Assembly: GCF_030445035.2 (NCBI RefSeq)
Contig: NC_080689.1
Location: 27,557,278-27,621,277, forward strand
Length of the DNA: 64,000 bases
From: Dasypus novemcinctus
Taxonomy: Eukaryota > Chordata > Mammalia > Cingulata > Dasypodidae
Reading direction: 5' to 3'
Below the pieces are notes generated by a model. That model saw nothing but the letters and a program-made list of their open reading frames with translations, was not told the origin of the DNA and did no database searches. Shown one piece after another: positions 34,357-46,070 of the stretch. A program made the translations under genes and the position numbers. How positions within the stretch are numbered: position 1 is the stretch's first letter; each line of letters begins with the position of its first letter.

Positions 34357-35087
34357 CAGAGACTTCGTTTTTGGGCTTCTGACACTACAGGAGTTGCCAG
34401 AGTGGTCCGTGGTCCGTTTCACTTGGATAAGCTTTCCTTTTCCAAGAACACATCATTCACACTCGAGTCTTTTTAAGTTCCATTTTCTCTCTGCTTTCAG
34501 GACACCAGATCAGCACGTGTTAACACCTACACTGGTGTTTAAAATCTTTTCATTTCATTGAAATTAAGGGCCATTAACTACAACCAGCAATTGCTAACTT
34601 CCTTTGGAAGCTGGGTAGGTGGCCTTCAAGAGTATATTATTCTTCTAGCAATTATTTACTGGGGATGTAAAATGTACTTTACACACATTATATTTTTTAC
34701 TCCTCACAACAATCCTAAGCGGGAAACTCAAGCATTGGGAGGGAACTGAAAGTCACGAGTCCAGCAACTGAACGTGAAGACTGCATTTCCACCAAAGGGT
34801 GGAGGAAGGAGCCGAACTCAGGTTCAATTCTAATTACAGGCACTACTGAGAACCTCCTTCTAAAGGGTCTAGCAAAGAACTGCTTCAGCCCTCGTCTTGA
34901 AAGCGTTGGCGGTGACAGGATTTGTTACGTAGGCAAAGGAACGCCCGGCGCGTCTTTCCAGCCGCACCGAAAGGACCTGCCGGCAAAGCTGCGAGGGCCG
35001 GGCCCCCGGGGCCACCTCGGGGCTGACACCGAGGCTCGCGGCGCTTTCCGGGCACAGGACTGGCCTCGCGGGCCGACTCCGACTCAC

Positions 35088-35228
35088 CTCCGTGGCCGCC
35101 AGCCGCGCCCGCACCTCTCGCATCAGGAACGGCTCGAGGCCGCGGCCCGCGGTGCAAAAGAACCGGGAGACCGCGGGGGGCGGAGGCCCGGACGCGAGCG
35201 GCCCGGCGTCCACCGGCGCCCGGGACAT
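35088..35228 (-). CDS. THUMPD2: THUMPD2 coding exon 1
   Basis: This exon encodes residues 1-47, starting at the ATG at 35228-35226 in a strong GCCGCC-ATG context inside the CpG island. The protein begins MSRA and has a proline/alanine-rich stretch, then RFFCTAGRGLEPFLMREVRA, which is the conserved N-terminal signature of THUMPD2. The exon ends in phase 0 after a GAG codon, followed by the donor GTGAGT (35087-35082). The frame stays open downstream by chance to 34869, but that part is intronic because the conserved protein resumes at the exon 2 acceptor. Confidence 0.95.
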
Positions 35229-35254
35229 GGCGGCTCGAGCGCGGGCCCGCGGCT

Positions 35255-35272
35255 CCGGGTCACGTGACCCGG
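35255..35272. promoter_or_regulatory. Palindromic E-box (CACGTG) upstream of THUMPD2 start
   Basis: A perfect 18-bp inverted repeat, CCGGGTCACGTGACCCGG, is centred on CACGTG and lies 27 bp upstream of the start codon. TCACGTGA is the class B E-box bound by bHLH-zip factors of the USF, MITF/TFE and MYC/MAX types. This is a motif match only; binding is inferred. Confidence 0.55.
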
Positions 35273-35360
35273 GGCGCGCCTCCGAGGCGGCGCGCGGGAC
35301 GTTCCGCGGGGCGGGGGCAAAGGAGTGCCGGGGATGGCCCGGGTGTCCCCGGCGTTAACT

Positions 35361-37669
35361 ACTTGCAACATCCTTGATTAGGAGGCTGGACTCATTTAGA
35401 ACCACGGGTGAAAAGGACATAATTGATCATGTAAGACATCTGCCTTATTTTTCAGATTCAGGAAACCGAGGCCCACAATGGACAAGAAAATGTGCCAGCG
35501 GCACAGCTGAGGCTGAAACCTTGGTTTCCCATCCCTCCCAATCCACCCCACCTTCTTAACCCTCCCCACCACTGTCGTATATAGATAGCCCTGCTCTGCT
35601 TCACCAATAATTGGGCCAAATCTGGAAATTCCCAGACAAAGATCAGACGTTCCCATCCTCCAACAAAACGGCTTTATGTTCGTGAAACAGGTCAGTTTTG
35701 GTGCTACTTGGTCAACCACCAAGGTAATGAATGCACCATCCAGTTTGGACCACCTGATTTGAGTGGCCTTTCTAACAGTATTTAAAGTAAATTTGAAACT
35801 CAATTTAAAAATGGTAATGAAAATATTACTTGGGAAGAATAGAATCCATATTACCAAATCAATAGCATTAAATTAACTCTTTCTGCACCTATATATTGAA
35901 TCAGATACGTAGAGACTATTGAATGAATGACCATATGGCAATTGCCTTCTGTGTGTCTCGCAATGGGAATCCAAAGTAAATAACATGAATCCTACCCTCC
36001 CGATCACCACTACCACCCCCAGTTCATGACTACTGGGACAATACCATGAAAACTCTTCATTGAGTCATGTAACATGCACTCTTCAAAGATTCACTCCTAG
36101 GCTTCTTTTCAGACCCTTCTATTTTGGGGAATTATTTTCTTTTTTTTTTTTTTTTTGCCTCCAGGCCTATGTTTTCTTTCTCTCAGTTGCTGTCAGGCTC
36201 ATTCCAACTTTTCTATACGGTATTCCTGACTCTTAAACCCTTAAGAAACCGCCTTAGTATTCCCTGTACCAAAGACTTAAGCAGGCAGACACAGTGCAGC
36301 CCATTCAGTTCAACACATACTGAAACACCTCCTCTCTGCCGGATACCACACTCAGTCTTGAGGAGTCAAAGGTGCATAAGCAAGGGTACAGACTTGAAGG
36401 CATATATTGGATGCTGAAGATGACACTAGAGTGCTACGGCAGTGCGGATAAGGAGAAGGCAGTGAGGGACAGCTTCTGTGAGAAAATCACTTCTGAGCCA
36501 AGTGTTCAAGGAAGGGAAGGAGGCAGTGGTTGGCTGTAGCAATGGTATGTTTCAGGATGCAAGGAGTTTTGGCCAACTGCAAAGTCCCTAAGACTGCCCT
36601 CACTCTGACACCAGCTACTCCCAGGAGCCTTTGGTCAGCAAGGTTAGGGCCTGGCCTTGTTCCAGTTGGTGCTCCATGTGCATTTGCTGGCCTTTGGACC
36701 CTGCTGCAGTGCATCACCTCCACTAATGCTCTCCGTGACCTGCTTGAGATGAGATGGAATAAGTGGAGTTCTGCCTTGAAGGAAAAATAACTGGTTTTCT
36801 GGGAGAAGAATTGCCTGGAATTCTTTCCCCCATTACTTAAATGCTCTTTTCTTCATCATTTCTGCTTCTCATTATAAAGGGCCTGTACTGAAAAAAAGAA
36901 AAACACAGATCCTTATAGATGAGTTTTACATAGTCAGCTGGGCTTTGCTGTTTGAATATTGAATAAGCAATATGTAGAAAGTTGGAAGCTGGCAGTTGCA
37001 ATTTTAGAAAAGATAGAGTTTAAGTGTGGTGTTTTGAAAATTTAGGGAAGGACCATTTGTGTCAAGGTGTCTCCCTAATATGGTATGACTGGCAATTTGG
37101 TTCTTAAAACCACTGGATGTATATACTCTTAGGTATTAAAAAATGCTTCAGATTTTGGGATCCTTGAGCATGGGAATAATGTCATTCACCTGGGCATCCT
37201 TAGAGAACACATTGGCTTGCACCTAGTAAGTTTTCATCAAGGTCTGCTGAATTGGATGGAGCGGCTAAATGGAAGGCCAACAAACTAAGTCTTCTCAACT
37301 AGAAAGGATTGCTCTAGCCTCCATATCAGAGGGAGTCTTTGTGACCATATGGAAATAAGGGTAGATAGTGAGGGCCAGTAGAGGGCATGAAGAGGGTAGG
37401 AGAAGCCCAAAGATAAACTTCTTCACAACTTTGCTGGCAACTTTCCTCCTCCTTGTCATCATCATCTCTCTCATCCACACGCACCTTATAAGTAAGGTTT
37501 ACTATCCAGGGATGCTTGTCAGAATCACCTGGGCATCTTTTCAATATGTCATGCTTACCACTTCCCTCTTCCATGTATTCTAGTACAGGTCAACTGTGGG
37601 CCTGGGCGTTTTCTCCGCAGAAGATGAAAAACGATTGCTATCATTAACTGACTCAACTGCTGTCTTCTC
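35361..37669. other. Upstream intergenic DNA of THUMPD2
   Basis: No gene recognised. A MIR-like phrase (TTCAGGAAACCGAGGCCCAC) lies near 35458-35478 and a T-run at 36141-36157. At 36430-36520 purine-rich text resembles an old mammalian repeat. The 153-codon minus-strand frame at 35396-35857 has no recognisable domain. Confidence 0.4.
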
Positions 37670-37880
37670 CAAAACACCCATGATCTCCCTTCGTCCAGGC
37701 CTTTCCTCACATTGTTCTCTTTGCCTGGGATGCTCTTTGCTTTCCATCTTCTTTAAGGCTGAGCTAGAATGTCACAGCTTCCATGATGCTTGCTCCTGCC
37801 TTTCTTTACCTTTCCACTTACATTACATTTTATACCTTTTTCATTCATTCATTCATTCAACATTTATTGAGTATCTGACA
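37670..37880 (+). repeat. L2 fragment with (ATTC)n
   Basis: CCTTTCCTCACATTGTTCTC, TTTGCCTGGGATGCTCTTTG, then a TCATTCATTCATTCATTCAA tract and CATTTATTGAGTATCTG. Confidence 0.6.
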
Positions 37881-39429
37881 ATATGTCAGTTAATATATGA
37901 CAAGGTGCAAGACTATGTAAAACTTTCAGGTGAACGGGAGGTGCTGGAGATGCAGACTGTATTGCTGATATAAAGGCTGACAATAAATGTGATAGATGGG
38001 AATGAAAGGAAAGCAACTGGGCCTGGCATGTAGTAGGCACTTATATATAATAAATGAGCTTATTCTGAGGCAGAATGGGAATTTGTCGTGTTTTTGACTC
38101 CTTAGCTCCCTTAGCACACTTTTGTCACACCTGGGGAATCCTCTGCTGCTTTGAGTCTGACCTCCTCTAGGTGGAACCCAACCTCCTTTGCTGTCAGGGC
38201 ATTGGCATGTGATCTAGATTATACCAATCAGACTCACACAATTCAGAAATAAGCCTCTTTCTAGAATCCATTTTATTACCTGAGATAGTGGCAGGAGCTT
38301 CTGGAGTTCTGGGCAGCCTCATTAGCAGGGCTGAGTTCCCGAGACAGAAGTGGTGCTGGTAGGAGTTGGCAGGGGCAGCTGTGCTCAGGTGAGGGCAGTT
38401 CCTGCAAGTTTAGCCTCTAGGTAGGTTTTCCAGCCTCCACAAAAAACGAGTCTTACAATACTCTTTTTAACAGACTCCTATTTGCTTAATCAGTTAAAGT
38501 CAACTTCCACTGTTCCTACTTTTTCTAAGTGGGAGCAACTAACTTGGTTTGCTTCTTGCATCATGCTTTGTATTAGCACAGTGGAGGTATGATGAACTCT
38601 TGCTCCTGCAACTCAGCATAGTAACTTGTAAAGAGTACGATTTTATAATTCTTTTTTTAAAACTTGAATTGAGTAGTGACCTTAAGGTAAAACTACAGAT
38701 ACACACAAATCTGTCACACAGACATATTCTAATCATGTCAGTGCAGATTGTGAAAGAAAGAATCAACATATTTTTATGGCTGCAACTGCAAAAGCAATTT
38801 GGAAAAAAACTATTGGTCACACACCAATCGACTAACCCACTTACATGCAGCCAGTAATTACCTTGAATGGTGCTTCTTTGAACATGCAGGGCAGAAAAGA
38901 GAAAATTTTGCAGAAAATTGTTGTGTCAATCATGTTAATATTGTTTTTATAACATTATTTATTCAATTGTGTTTATTTAACAGTAGTTTTAGTGTAGCAT
39001 CAAGATTCAAAATTCTCAATGTACAAATGTAGAGAGAATTATTTTTTATATAGTATCTTGACTTTAGTTATGTAGTACATGAAATTATTATTTTGATATA
39101 CAAAAACCATCTAGTGTATTCAGTACCTTTCTGAAAAGTGTGCCACATGTTTAATAAATATTATAAAACACTAGACAATTTAATGTGCATTTTATTTCTT
39201 TGAATATATTTTGAGCCCACAAAACTGTGTCTGTATCTGATAAAACCTTATGTCCCAGTTGAAAGAGAGTAAGAAAATCATTTTGAATTACATTTGTTGA
39301 ATGAACGAATGACTGAATCTGCAGTTCTCTTCAGTTTACGTGAACGAAGGATACTGCCTAAATAAAACTATTTTCTTCTTGCAGTTATGTTCACCTCATT
39401 CAGACTGATTTAATATTCCCATTCTCCAA
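37881..39429. other. Intergenic DNA, little recognised
   Basis: 38090-38420 is GC-richer and may be an old LTR or MER fragment that I could not place. The rest is AT-rich. The roughly 100-codon frame at 38549-38857 shows no recognisable family. Confidence 0.4.
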
Positions 39430-39637
39430 CTTTGTTTTCCTTTTTAAGATGTTTCTGGCTATTTAAGTGCTCTTATCCTTCCAAATAAATTTGATAATTG
39501 TGTTTTCCATTTGTTTAAAAACTGAGAGTGGATTTTTATTGGGATTGCTTTGAATCTGTATATCAATTTGGGTAGAATTGACATCTTAATGATATTTAGT
39601 ATTTGAACCCATGAGCATGGAATGTTCTTTCAATTAT

Positions 39638-40141
39638 TTAGGTCTTCTTTATTTCTTTTAATAATACATTGCTGTTTTCTGAATACGTGTGTTTTACATT
39701 CCTAGTTAAGTTTATTCCTAAATATTTGATTCTTTTAGTTGCTATTATAAATGGAATTTTTTTCCTGACTTCCTTCTCAGATTGCACATTATGATTGTAC
39801 AGAAACATCACTGATTTTCGCTTATTGATCTTGTATCCTGATTCTCTACTGAAATAATTTATTAGCTCTGGCAGCTTTGTTGCAGATTTTTCAGGACTTT
39901 CTAGATATAGGATCATATCATCTGCAAATAGCAAAAGTTTTGTGTCTTCCTTTCTGATTTGGATGCCTTTTATTTCTCTTTCTTGCCTGATTGCTCTTGC
40001 TAGAACCTCTAGCACTATATTGAACAATAGTGGTGACAGTGGGCATCCTTGTCTTGTTCCTGATCTCAACAAGAAAGCTTTCAGTCTTTCAGCATTGAGG
40101 ACAATATTAGCTATGGGTTTTTCATATATGGCCTTTATCAT
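39638..40141 (-). pseudogene. L1 ORF2 reverse transcriptase fragment
   Basis: Longest open piece of L1 ORF2 here (167 codons). It carries the RT finger/palm text [20 protein letters not shown] and the catalytic [12 protein letters not shown], followed by thumb-region residues KINKRKS. It ends at a stop well short of the ORF2 C-terminus. Upstream RT text lies at 40738-41186 beyond the SINE. A fragment only. Confidence 0.85.
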
Positions 40142-40398
40142 ATTGAGAAAGTTTCCTTTAATTTCTATCTTTCATAGTATTTTAATCAAGAAAGGATGCT
40201 GTTTATTGTCAAATGCTTTTTCTCTGTCAATCTATAGGATCATATGATTTTTTCGTCTTTGATTTATTAATGTGGTATATTATACTGATTGATTTTCTTG
40301 TGTTGAATCATACTTGCATGCCTAGTATAAAACCCACTTGATCATGGTATGTCATTCTTTTAATGTGTTATCGGATTGATTAGCAAGTTTTTTTAAAA

Positions 40399-40816
40399 TT
40401 TTTTTAAAAAAGATTTATTTATTTATTTATTTCTCTCCCCTACCCCCCCACCCAGTTGTCTGTTCTCTGTGTCTATTTGCTGCATCGTCTTTGTCCGCTT
40501 CTGTTGTTGTCAGCGGCACAGGAATCTGTGTTTCTTTTCGTTGCGTCATCTTGTATCAGCTCTCCATGTGTGTGGCGCCATTCCTGGAGAGGCTGCGCTT
40601 TCTTTCGCACTGGGCGGCTCTCCTTACGGGGCGCACTCCTTGCGTGTGGGGCTCCCCTATGTAGGCGGGGGACACCCCTGTGTAGCCTCATATTCCTTGC
40701 GCACATCAGCACTGCGCATGGGCCAGCTCCACACAGGTCAAGGAGGCCTGGGGTTTGGACGGGGGACCTCCCTTGTGGTAGACGGATGCCCTAACACTGG
40801 GCCAAGTCTGCCGCCA
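40399..40816 (-). mobile_element. DAS-type SINE inserted in L1 ORF2
   Basis: Reverse copy with tail AAAAAAGATTTATTTATTTA, CAGCGGCACAGGAATCTGTG, and CGCACTCCTTGCGTG. The head (B-box region GGGTTTGGAC) is slightly degraded. AGCAAGT flanks on both sides (about 40382 and 40817) suggest a short target-site duplication. Relatively CpG-rich, hence fairly young. Confidence 0.88.
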
Positions 40817-41541
40817 GCAAGTATTTTATTGAGAATTTTTGCAGCCATACTCATTAGAGCAATGCATCTGTAATTTTCTTTTTTCGTAATATCTTTTTCT
40901 GGCTTTGGTATTAGGGTGATATTGGCTTCAGAGAATGAGTTTGGAAGCATTCCTTCTTGTTCAATTTTTTTAGGAAGATCTTGAGTAAGATTGGTATTAA
41001 CTCTTCTTTGAATGCTTGGTGGAACTCACCTGTGAAACCATCTGGTCCTGGGCATTTCATTTTGGGGAGTTGTTTGATGACTGTTTCAATCTCTTTACTT
41101 GTGCTTGGCTTGTTGAGGTCCTCTATTTCTTCTAGGGTCAGTGTAGGGTTTTCATATGTTTCTAGGAATTTTTCCATTTTGTCCACATTTCTAGTTTTTT
41201 GGCATACGGTTGTTCATAGTATCCTCTTACAATCTTTTATTTCTGTGGGGTCAGTAGTAATGTCCTTATTTTCATTTTTAATTTTTTTTATTTGCATCTT
41301 CTCTTTTTCTTTGTCAGTCCAGCTAAGAGTTTGTTGATTTTGTTAATCTTCTTGAAGAACCAACTTTTGGTTTTGCTAATTTTCTCTCTTGTTTTTTTTT
41401 TGGTTCTCAATTTCATTTATTTCTGTTCTGATCTTTGTTATTTCATTCCTTCTACTTGCTTTGGGATTAGTTTGCTGTTCTTTTTCTAGTTCCTCCTGCT
41501 GTATAGTTAGGTCATTGATTTTTGCTCATTTTTCATTTTTT

Positions 41542-41960
41542 AAAAGATTTTTTATTGACTTTATTTTTCTTTATTTATCCCCTCCCTTACCCCAGATGGT
41601 TCTTTCATCTGTCTGCTCATTGTTTGCTCACCTTCTCCAGGAGGGACTGTGAACCAAACCCAGGACCTCCAACATGAGAGGAGAGTGCCCAACATACTAA
41701 GCCACATCTACCCCCCATGGGCTGCAATGTCTGCTGGCTTGTGGCCTCTGTTTATTGTGGTGGGGGCAGAGTCTAGTTCTGTAAAGGCAGTGTCTAGCTC
41801 TCTTGCAGTGGGAAGTGGCATTTAGTTCCGTTGCAGTGGCATCTAACTCTGTTGCAGCAGGAGGCAGTATCTGCTCATCTTCTTTTTAGGAGGCAGTGGG
41901 ACCCAAACCCAGGACCTCCCATGTGGTAGGCAGGCACCCAAGTGGTGAACCACAAATGTT
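41542..41960 (-). mobile_element. Dimeric DAS-related SINE with internal tandem repeat, in L1 ORF2
   Basis: Tail AAAAGATTTTTTATTGACTT, then a first reverse tRNA-like head at about 41655-41720 (CCAAACCCAGGACCTCC), a middle of roughly 25-30 bp units of the type GGCAGTGTCTAGCTCTGTTG at about 41740-41870, and a second head at about 41900-41955 (again CCCAAACCCAGGACCTCC). Same architecture as 17597-18165 with different unit sequence. Confidence 0.65.
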
Positions 41961-42541
41961 CTTCATCCCTCTTCATTTTTAATGTAGCATTGAGGGCTAT
42001 AAATTTCCCTCTCAGCACTGCCTTCATTGCATCCCATAGGATCTAATAAGTTGTGTTCTTATTTTCATTTGTCTCAAGATACTTATTTGATTTCTCTCGA
42101 AATTTCTTCTTTGACCCACTGATTATTTAAAAGTGTGTTGTTTAATCTCCATATATTTTTGAGTTTTCCCTTTTTCTGCCTTTTTTTGATTTCCAACTTT
42201 ATTCCATTATAATCAGAGAAAGTGCTTTTTGATCTTGTTGAATTTAAGATCTGTTTTTGACCCAGCATACGGTCTAACTTGGAGAAAGACCAATGAACAC
42301 TTGAAAATAATGTATATCCTGCTATTCTGGGGTGCACTGTTCTGTATATGTCTATTAGGTTTAGTCCATTTATCATATTAGTCAAGTTCTCTGTTTCTTT
42401 ATTGATTCTCTGCCCAGATGTTCTAGTTAATACTGAGAGTGGTGTATTGAAGTCTCCAACTATTATTGTGGAGATGTCTATTTCTCCTTCAGTTTTGCCA
42501 GTGTTTGCCTCATGTATCTTGGGGCACCTTGGTTAAGTACA

Positions 42542-43155
42542 TGTATTAGCCAGCCAAAGGAATGCAAAATACCAGGAACTCTTTGACTTTTATAAAAGGG
42601 TATTTACTTGGGGCAGAAGCTTACAGTTACATAACACATAAGTTACTTCCCTCACCAAAGTCTGTGAGTGTTCAGGCTTCCTCTTCCTCTTAAGGCTCCG
42701 TGGTCCCAGCTTCTTCCAATATCAGCTGTAGGCTGGGATAAGTCTTGTCTCCCTCCCAGGGTTCATTTCTCTCCAGGCTCAGCTGCTGTGCTCTCTCCAC
42801 AAGGCCAGCTATAAAATATCAGGTGAATAGCTTGTCTCTCTTCCAGAGCCTCTTCCATATGTAATGGGACCTTCTCTCTTTCTTCATGCATCTACTTCTC
42901 TGTGTATTTACTTCCCAGGGCTCCATCATTAAACTCCAACTAACTCCACTGTCTTGTCATTTTCTCTGTGAGTCCCTGCCCCCTGGGGGTTGGGGACTCA
43001 ACACCTTACTGATGTGGCCCAATCAAAACTTTAATCATAATTTAATCATGTAAAAGTTGAATCCAATAAATCTAATATAACCAGAGGAACAGACCAGTTC
43101 ACAAACATAATCCAGTATCTATTTTTGGAACTCATAAACAATATCAAACTGCTGC
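42542..43155 (-). mobile_element. LTR-like element, family A copy 3, in L1
   Basis: TGTATTAGCCAGCCAAAGG start, AAAAGGGTATTTACTTGGGG, and an end ATTTTTGGAACTCATAAACA then AATATCAAACTGCTG. L1 text is continuous on either side (GTTAAGTAC before, GTATATACC after), so the insertion boundaries are well defined. Confidence 0.7.
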
Positions 43156-44183
43156 TGTGTATATACCTTTATGATTGTTATTTCTTCCTGGTGAATTGCC
43201 CCTTTTATTAATGCATAATATCCTATTTTGTCTCTAAAAACAATTTTGCTTTTAAAGTCTATTTCATCTTATTAAGTATAGCTACTCCAGCTTTTTTGTT
43301 GTTGTTACTGCATGAATGGAATATCTTTTTCCAGCCTTTCACTTTCAATTATTGGTATCCTTGGGTCTAAAGGTGAGTCTCTTGCACCCAGCATATACAT
43401 GGCTCATATTGCCTTATCTATGCAATGCCTGTCTGTGTCTTTTGATTGGGGAGTTTAATCCATTAACATTTAATGTTATTACTGTAAAGGCAGTTCTTAC
43501 TTCACATTTTGACCTTTGGGTTTTACATGGCATATTTTATTTTTACCACTCTTTTGACACTTTTAGTTATTGTTACTGATACAATATTCATTTCTAAACT
43601 CTCTTCTAAGCCTCTCTGTCCTGTCTTTTCTTTTCAGGCTGTAACAATCCCTTTAGTATTTCCTGCAAAGTCAGTTTCTTTGTTATCAACTCAACTTCTG
43701 TTTATCTATGAATTATCTAAACTCACTCTCATTTTTTGAAAGACAATCTTGCTGGATATAAGATTTTTGGTTGGCAGTTTGTCTTTTGCAGCATCTTAAA
43801 TCATACCACTGCCTTCTTGCTTCCATGATTTCTGATGAGAAGTTGGCACTTAATCTTATTTAGTATCCCTTATATGTTATGCATCTCTCAGAATTCTCTT
43901 TGACTTTGGTATTTAACATTCAGATTAGTAAGTGTCTTGAAGTTGTTGCATTCAGATTCATTTGGATGGGAGTACATTGTGCTTCTGGACACAGATAGCT
44001 ATGTCTTTCAATCTTATTGAGAATTTTTTTTCACCATTATTTCTTCAAATATTCCTTATGCCCCTTTTCCCTTCTCCTCTCTTACCCATGACATGTATGT
44101 TTGTATGTCTCTTGCTGTCCTTTAGTTCCCTGTGACCCTGTTCTTCCCCCCTCCATTCTTCTCTTCATCTGTTCTTTTGTATG

Positions 44184-44438
44184 TTAACTTTCAGAGGCCA
44201 TGTCTTCAAGTTCACTGATCCTCTCTTCTGCCTTTTCAAATCTGCTGTTATATTCATCCAATGTATTTTTAATTTCATTTATTGTGACTTTCATACCCAT
44301 AAGATCAGCTATTTTTCTATGTATGCTTTCAAATTCTTCTTTATGCTCACCCAGTGTCTTCTTAATAGCTTTAATCTCTTTAGCCATTTCATTGAATTTA
44401 TTAAGATTTGTTTGTACATCTATGATTAGTTGTCTCAA
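44184..44438 (-). pseudogene. L1 ORF1 coiled-coil fragment
   Basis: 84-codon open piece rich in Lys/Glu/Ile heptads (for example SRFEKAEERISELEDMAS), typical of the ORF1p coiled coil and the start of its RRM. Flanked by frame breaks. Part of the minus-strand L1. Confidence 0.75.
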
Positions 44439-45007
44439 CTCCTCTATGTCATCTGGAAGCTTATCTTGTTTCTTTGGGTCATATATTTCTGTTTCTTGGT
44501 ATGGATTATAATTTTTTGTTGGTGCATTGGCATCTGGCTTATTAGATGTATTTATTCTGGGTGCAGTTTCTCTATTTAGTTTAGAGCTTTCTTGCCTGTT
44601 CTCCTCACTGGATATAGTTGGTGCTGTAAGCTGTGGAGGCTGAAGGTGCCCATGTTGCCCGAGGAATTAATGAAGCTTCTCCCACCTTTCTCCTTTGCCA
44701 GGGGTAGGGACAGAGCTGCAGCTGTGTGTAATAATCCAAGTTTTGCAGGACAAGACTGTCTGTAGTTGCTTGAAGAGACTGGTGAAACTTCATTCTCCTT
44801 CCTCCCCTACCTGGGACAGGAATGGAACTGCAGGTGTGGGCACCATTCTATGCAGTATGAGTCAAAAATGACCACAGTTGCTCAGGAAGACTCACGTAGC
44901 ACTCTGGCAGGGGTAGGGACAGACCCTCTGGAGTGTCCAACAATCTAATCCATGTGGACTGAATATTCCTGCAATTGCCTTGTGAGGCTGAGGGAGTACT
45001 GTCCCTT

Positions 45008-45607
45008 TGTTAGGCCTCAAAGCAAGGCCTTTATGATTAACCGGAGATGGCATGAAGAAAACTTCAACACAAGAGTTAGGCAAAATCACATTTATTACGT
45101 CTGCAGAGGTAAGGAGCCAAGACCAGTCCAAAGTGACTCAGACCTGACTCCCTGTGCTGCAGTTTCACTCTTGCTTAAATATCCATGTTACTACTTAGCA
45201 TTTTCTTTGATTATGCATTAGTTTTTATACATATGGATGAACACACATAGCTGGTTATGTAATTGTATGATTAGCATGTTCAGGAAATCACGCTTGCACA
45301 TACATTGCATGATCAAGAAAGGGGCAGATAACTCCACCCCTGGGTGGGAATTTTACTATGTTAATTAAGCAAATTGAAGTGAGGACATCAAGGGGCTGCT
45401 TCTGTGCAGGTCCAGCCAACTGGTAAAGCTGGTTTTCATACTTCATTGCTTCAACAGGATATTCTTGACCACCAAAAGTGGAATTTGGCCCAAAGAGAGG
45501 GTTGCATTTTATTACTTTCTGATTTACATACAATTCTTTTCTTTGTATCCTAGGAACAGGGAGAGAAACAAGTTACTTTCAGGTATTTGGTCATCCTACA
45601 TCCATCA
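45008..45607 (-). repeat. 3' LTR of the endogenous retrovirus
   Basis: On the minus strand it starts TGATGG or TGTAGG (45607 or 45600) just after the purine tract AGAAGGAGGGAA. It has a TATAAAAA box near 45226 and AATAAATG (polyadenylation signal) near 45095, and ends CTAACA at 45008. About 600 bp, TG...CA. A matching 5' LTR is not present in the window. Confidence 0.75.
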
Positions 45608-45899
45608 ATTCCCTCCTTCTAGTTTTTGGTGATATTCTTATCGCAGGGGAAAGATCTTCTGTAACTACTTCCTGCTGACATTATGGGTTTTGAGCTCTTA
45701 GAAAATTATAGTAAGAGGGTGGTCTGAGGAGGAAAAGATAGTTTATTAGAATTTGCAACTGCTTTTATTTAAAGCATTGCATGTATGGTATGAGTACGGC
45801 TGCAATTGTCAAAAGAATAAGGATAATAATTAACAAAGGGGACCAGCCACTTGGTGAAGCTGGATGGGTTCCACGAGGAGAAATTATTTCCCTGTATTA

Positions 45900-46070
45900 T
45901 GAGATTATTGGCTTTTTTTTTTTTTTTTTTTAAATGCTCTCACTTCTTTGGAGAGGTTGGTGACTAAGTACAGGGATGCGGCTGCAGTACCAACAAATGC
46001 TGTGATTCCTAAAAAGGTAAACAAAGGGATTAATTGACTTTTAAAAAATTATTTGTGGTGTTACATGTTT
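45900..46070 (-). pseudogene. ERV env transmembrane relic
   Basis: A short minus-strand stretch reads like the hydrophobic Ala/Gly/Leu-rich N-terminal part of a retroviral transmembrane subunit. It is interrupted by a T18-type homopolymer at about 45911-45931 and by frame breaks. No open env frame remains. Confidence 0.4.

Larger units (their letters stand above)
1..35300 (-). other. THUMPD2: THUMPD2 gene, 5' part (exons 1-6 and introns)
   Basis: Six minus-strand exons encode a continuous 302-residue N-terminal part of THUMPD2. The human protein is about 503 residues, so roughly 60% is here. Known function: THUMPD2 is a class I methyltransferase that acts with TRMT112 and makes N2-methylguanosine in U6 snRNA. 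The N-terminal region and THUMP domain bind RNA, and the Rossmann-fold catalytic domain follows. Exon lengths (141, 136, 410, 78, 53, 88) keep frame through every junction. Residues about 208-273 form the THUMP core. The exons carrying the SAM-binding motif lie beyond the left edge and I did not find them in positions 1-5192. Introns are 14.7, 3.2, 0.9, 2.2 and 8.0 kb. Identity comes from recognising the human protein by eye, without a database search. Confidence 0.93.
34890..35360. promoter_or_regulatory. THUMPD2: CpG island promoter of THUMPD2
   Basis: About 470 bp of very GC-rich, CpG-dense sequence in an otherwise AT-rich, CpG-poor window. It covers coding exon 1, the start of intron 1 and the upstream region. 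There is no obvious TATA box, which is typical of a housekeeping promoter with dispersed start sites, probably at about 35235-35320. No coding gene is seen on the other strand. A divergent transcript is possible but unsupported. Confidence 0.85.
39430..45007 (-). mobile_element. L1 element, near full length but broken, minus strand
   Basis: Read on the minus strand it has 5' UTR (about 45000-44640), ORF1 relic with coiled coil (44438-44184 and on to about 43750), ORF2 endonuclease fragment (42385-42083), ORF2 reverse transcriptase fragments (41186-40911, 40950-40738) and the block with the FADDMILYL catalytic motif (40141-39638). Stops and frameshifts separate them. Two SINEs (40399-40816, 41542-41960) and an LTR-like element (42542-43155) interrupt it. 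The 3' end fades at about 39430. No intact ORF, so not mobile. Confidence 0.85.

Noticed and set aside
34869..35087. Extension of THUMPD2 exon 1 frame past the donor
   Set aside because: The conserved protein jumps from the GAG codon at 35088 to exon 2; the GTGAGT donor is strong and the extension has no homology.
35092..35358. Open frame opposite THUMPD2 exon 1 in the CpG island
   Set aside because: GC-rich sequence lacks stop codons by composition. The peptide is low-complexity Arg/Ala/Gly, and no downstream conserved exon or homology is visible.
35396..35857. 153-codon minus-strand open frame upstream of THUMPD2
   Set aside because: No recognisable domain or composition of a real protein, and part overlaps a MIR-like phrase. 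It has no splice or promoter support.
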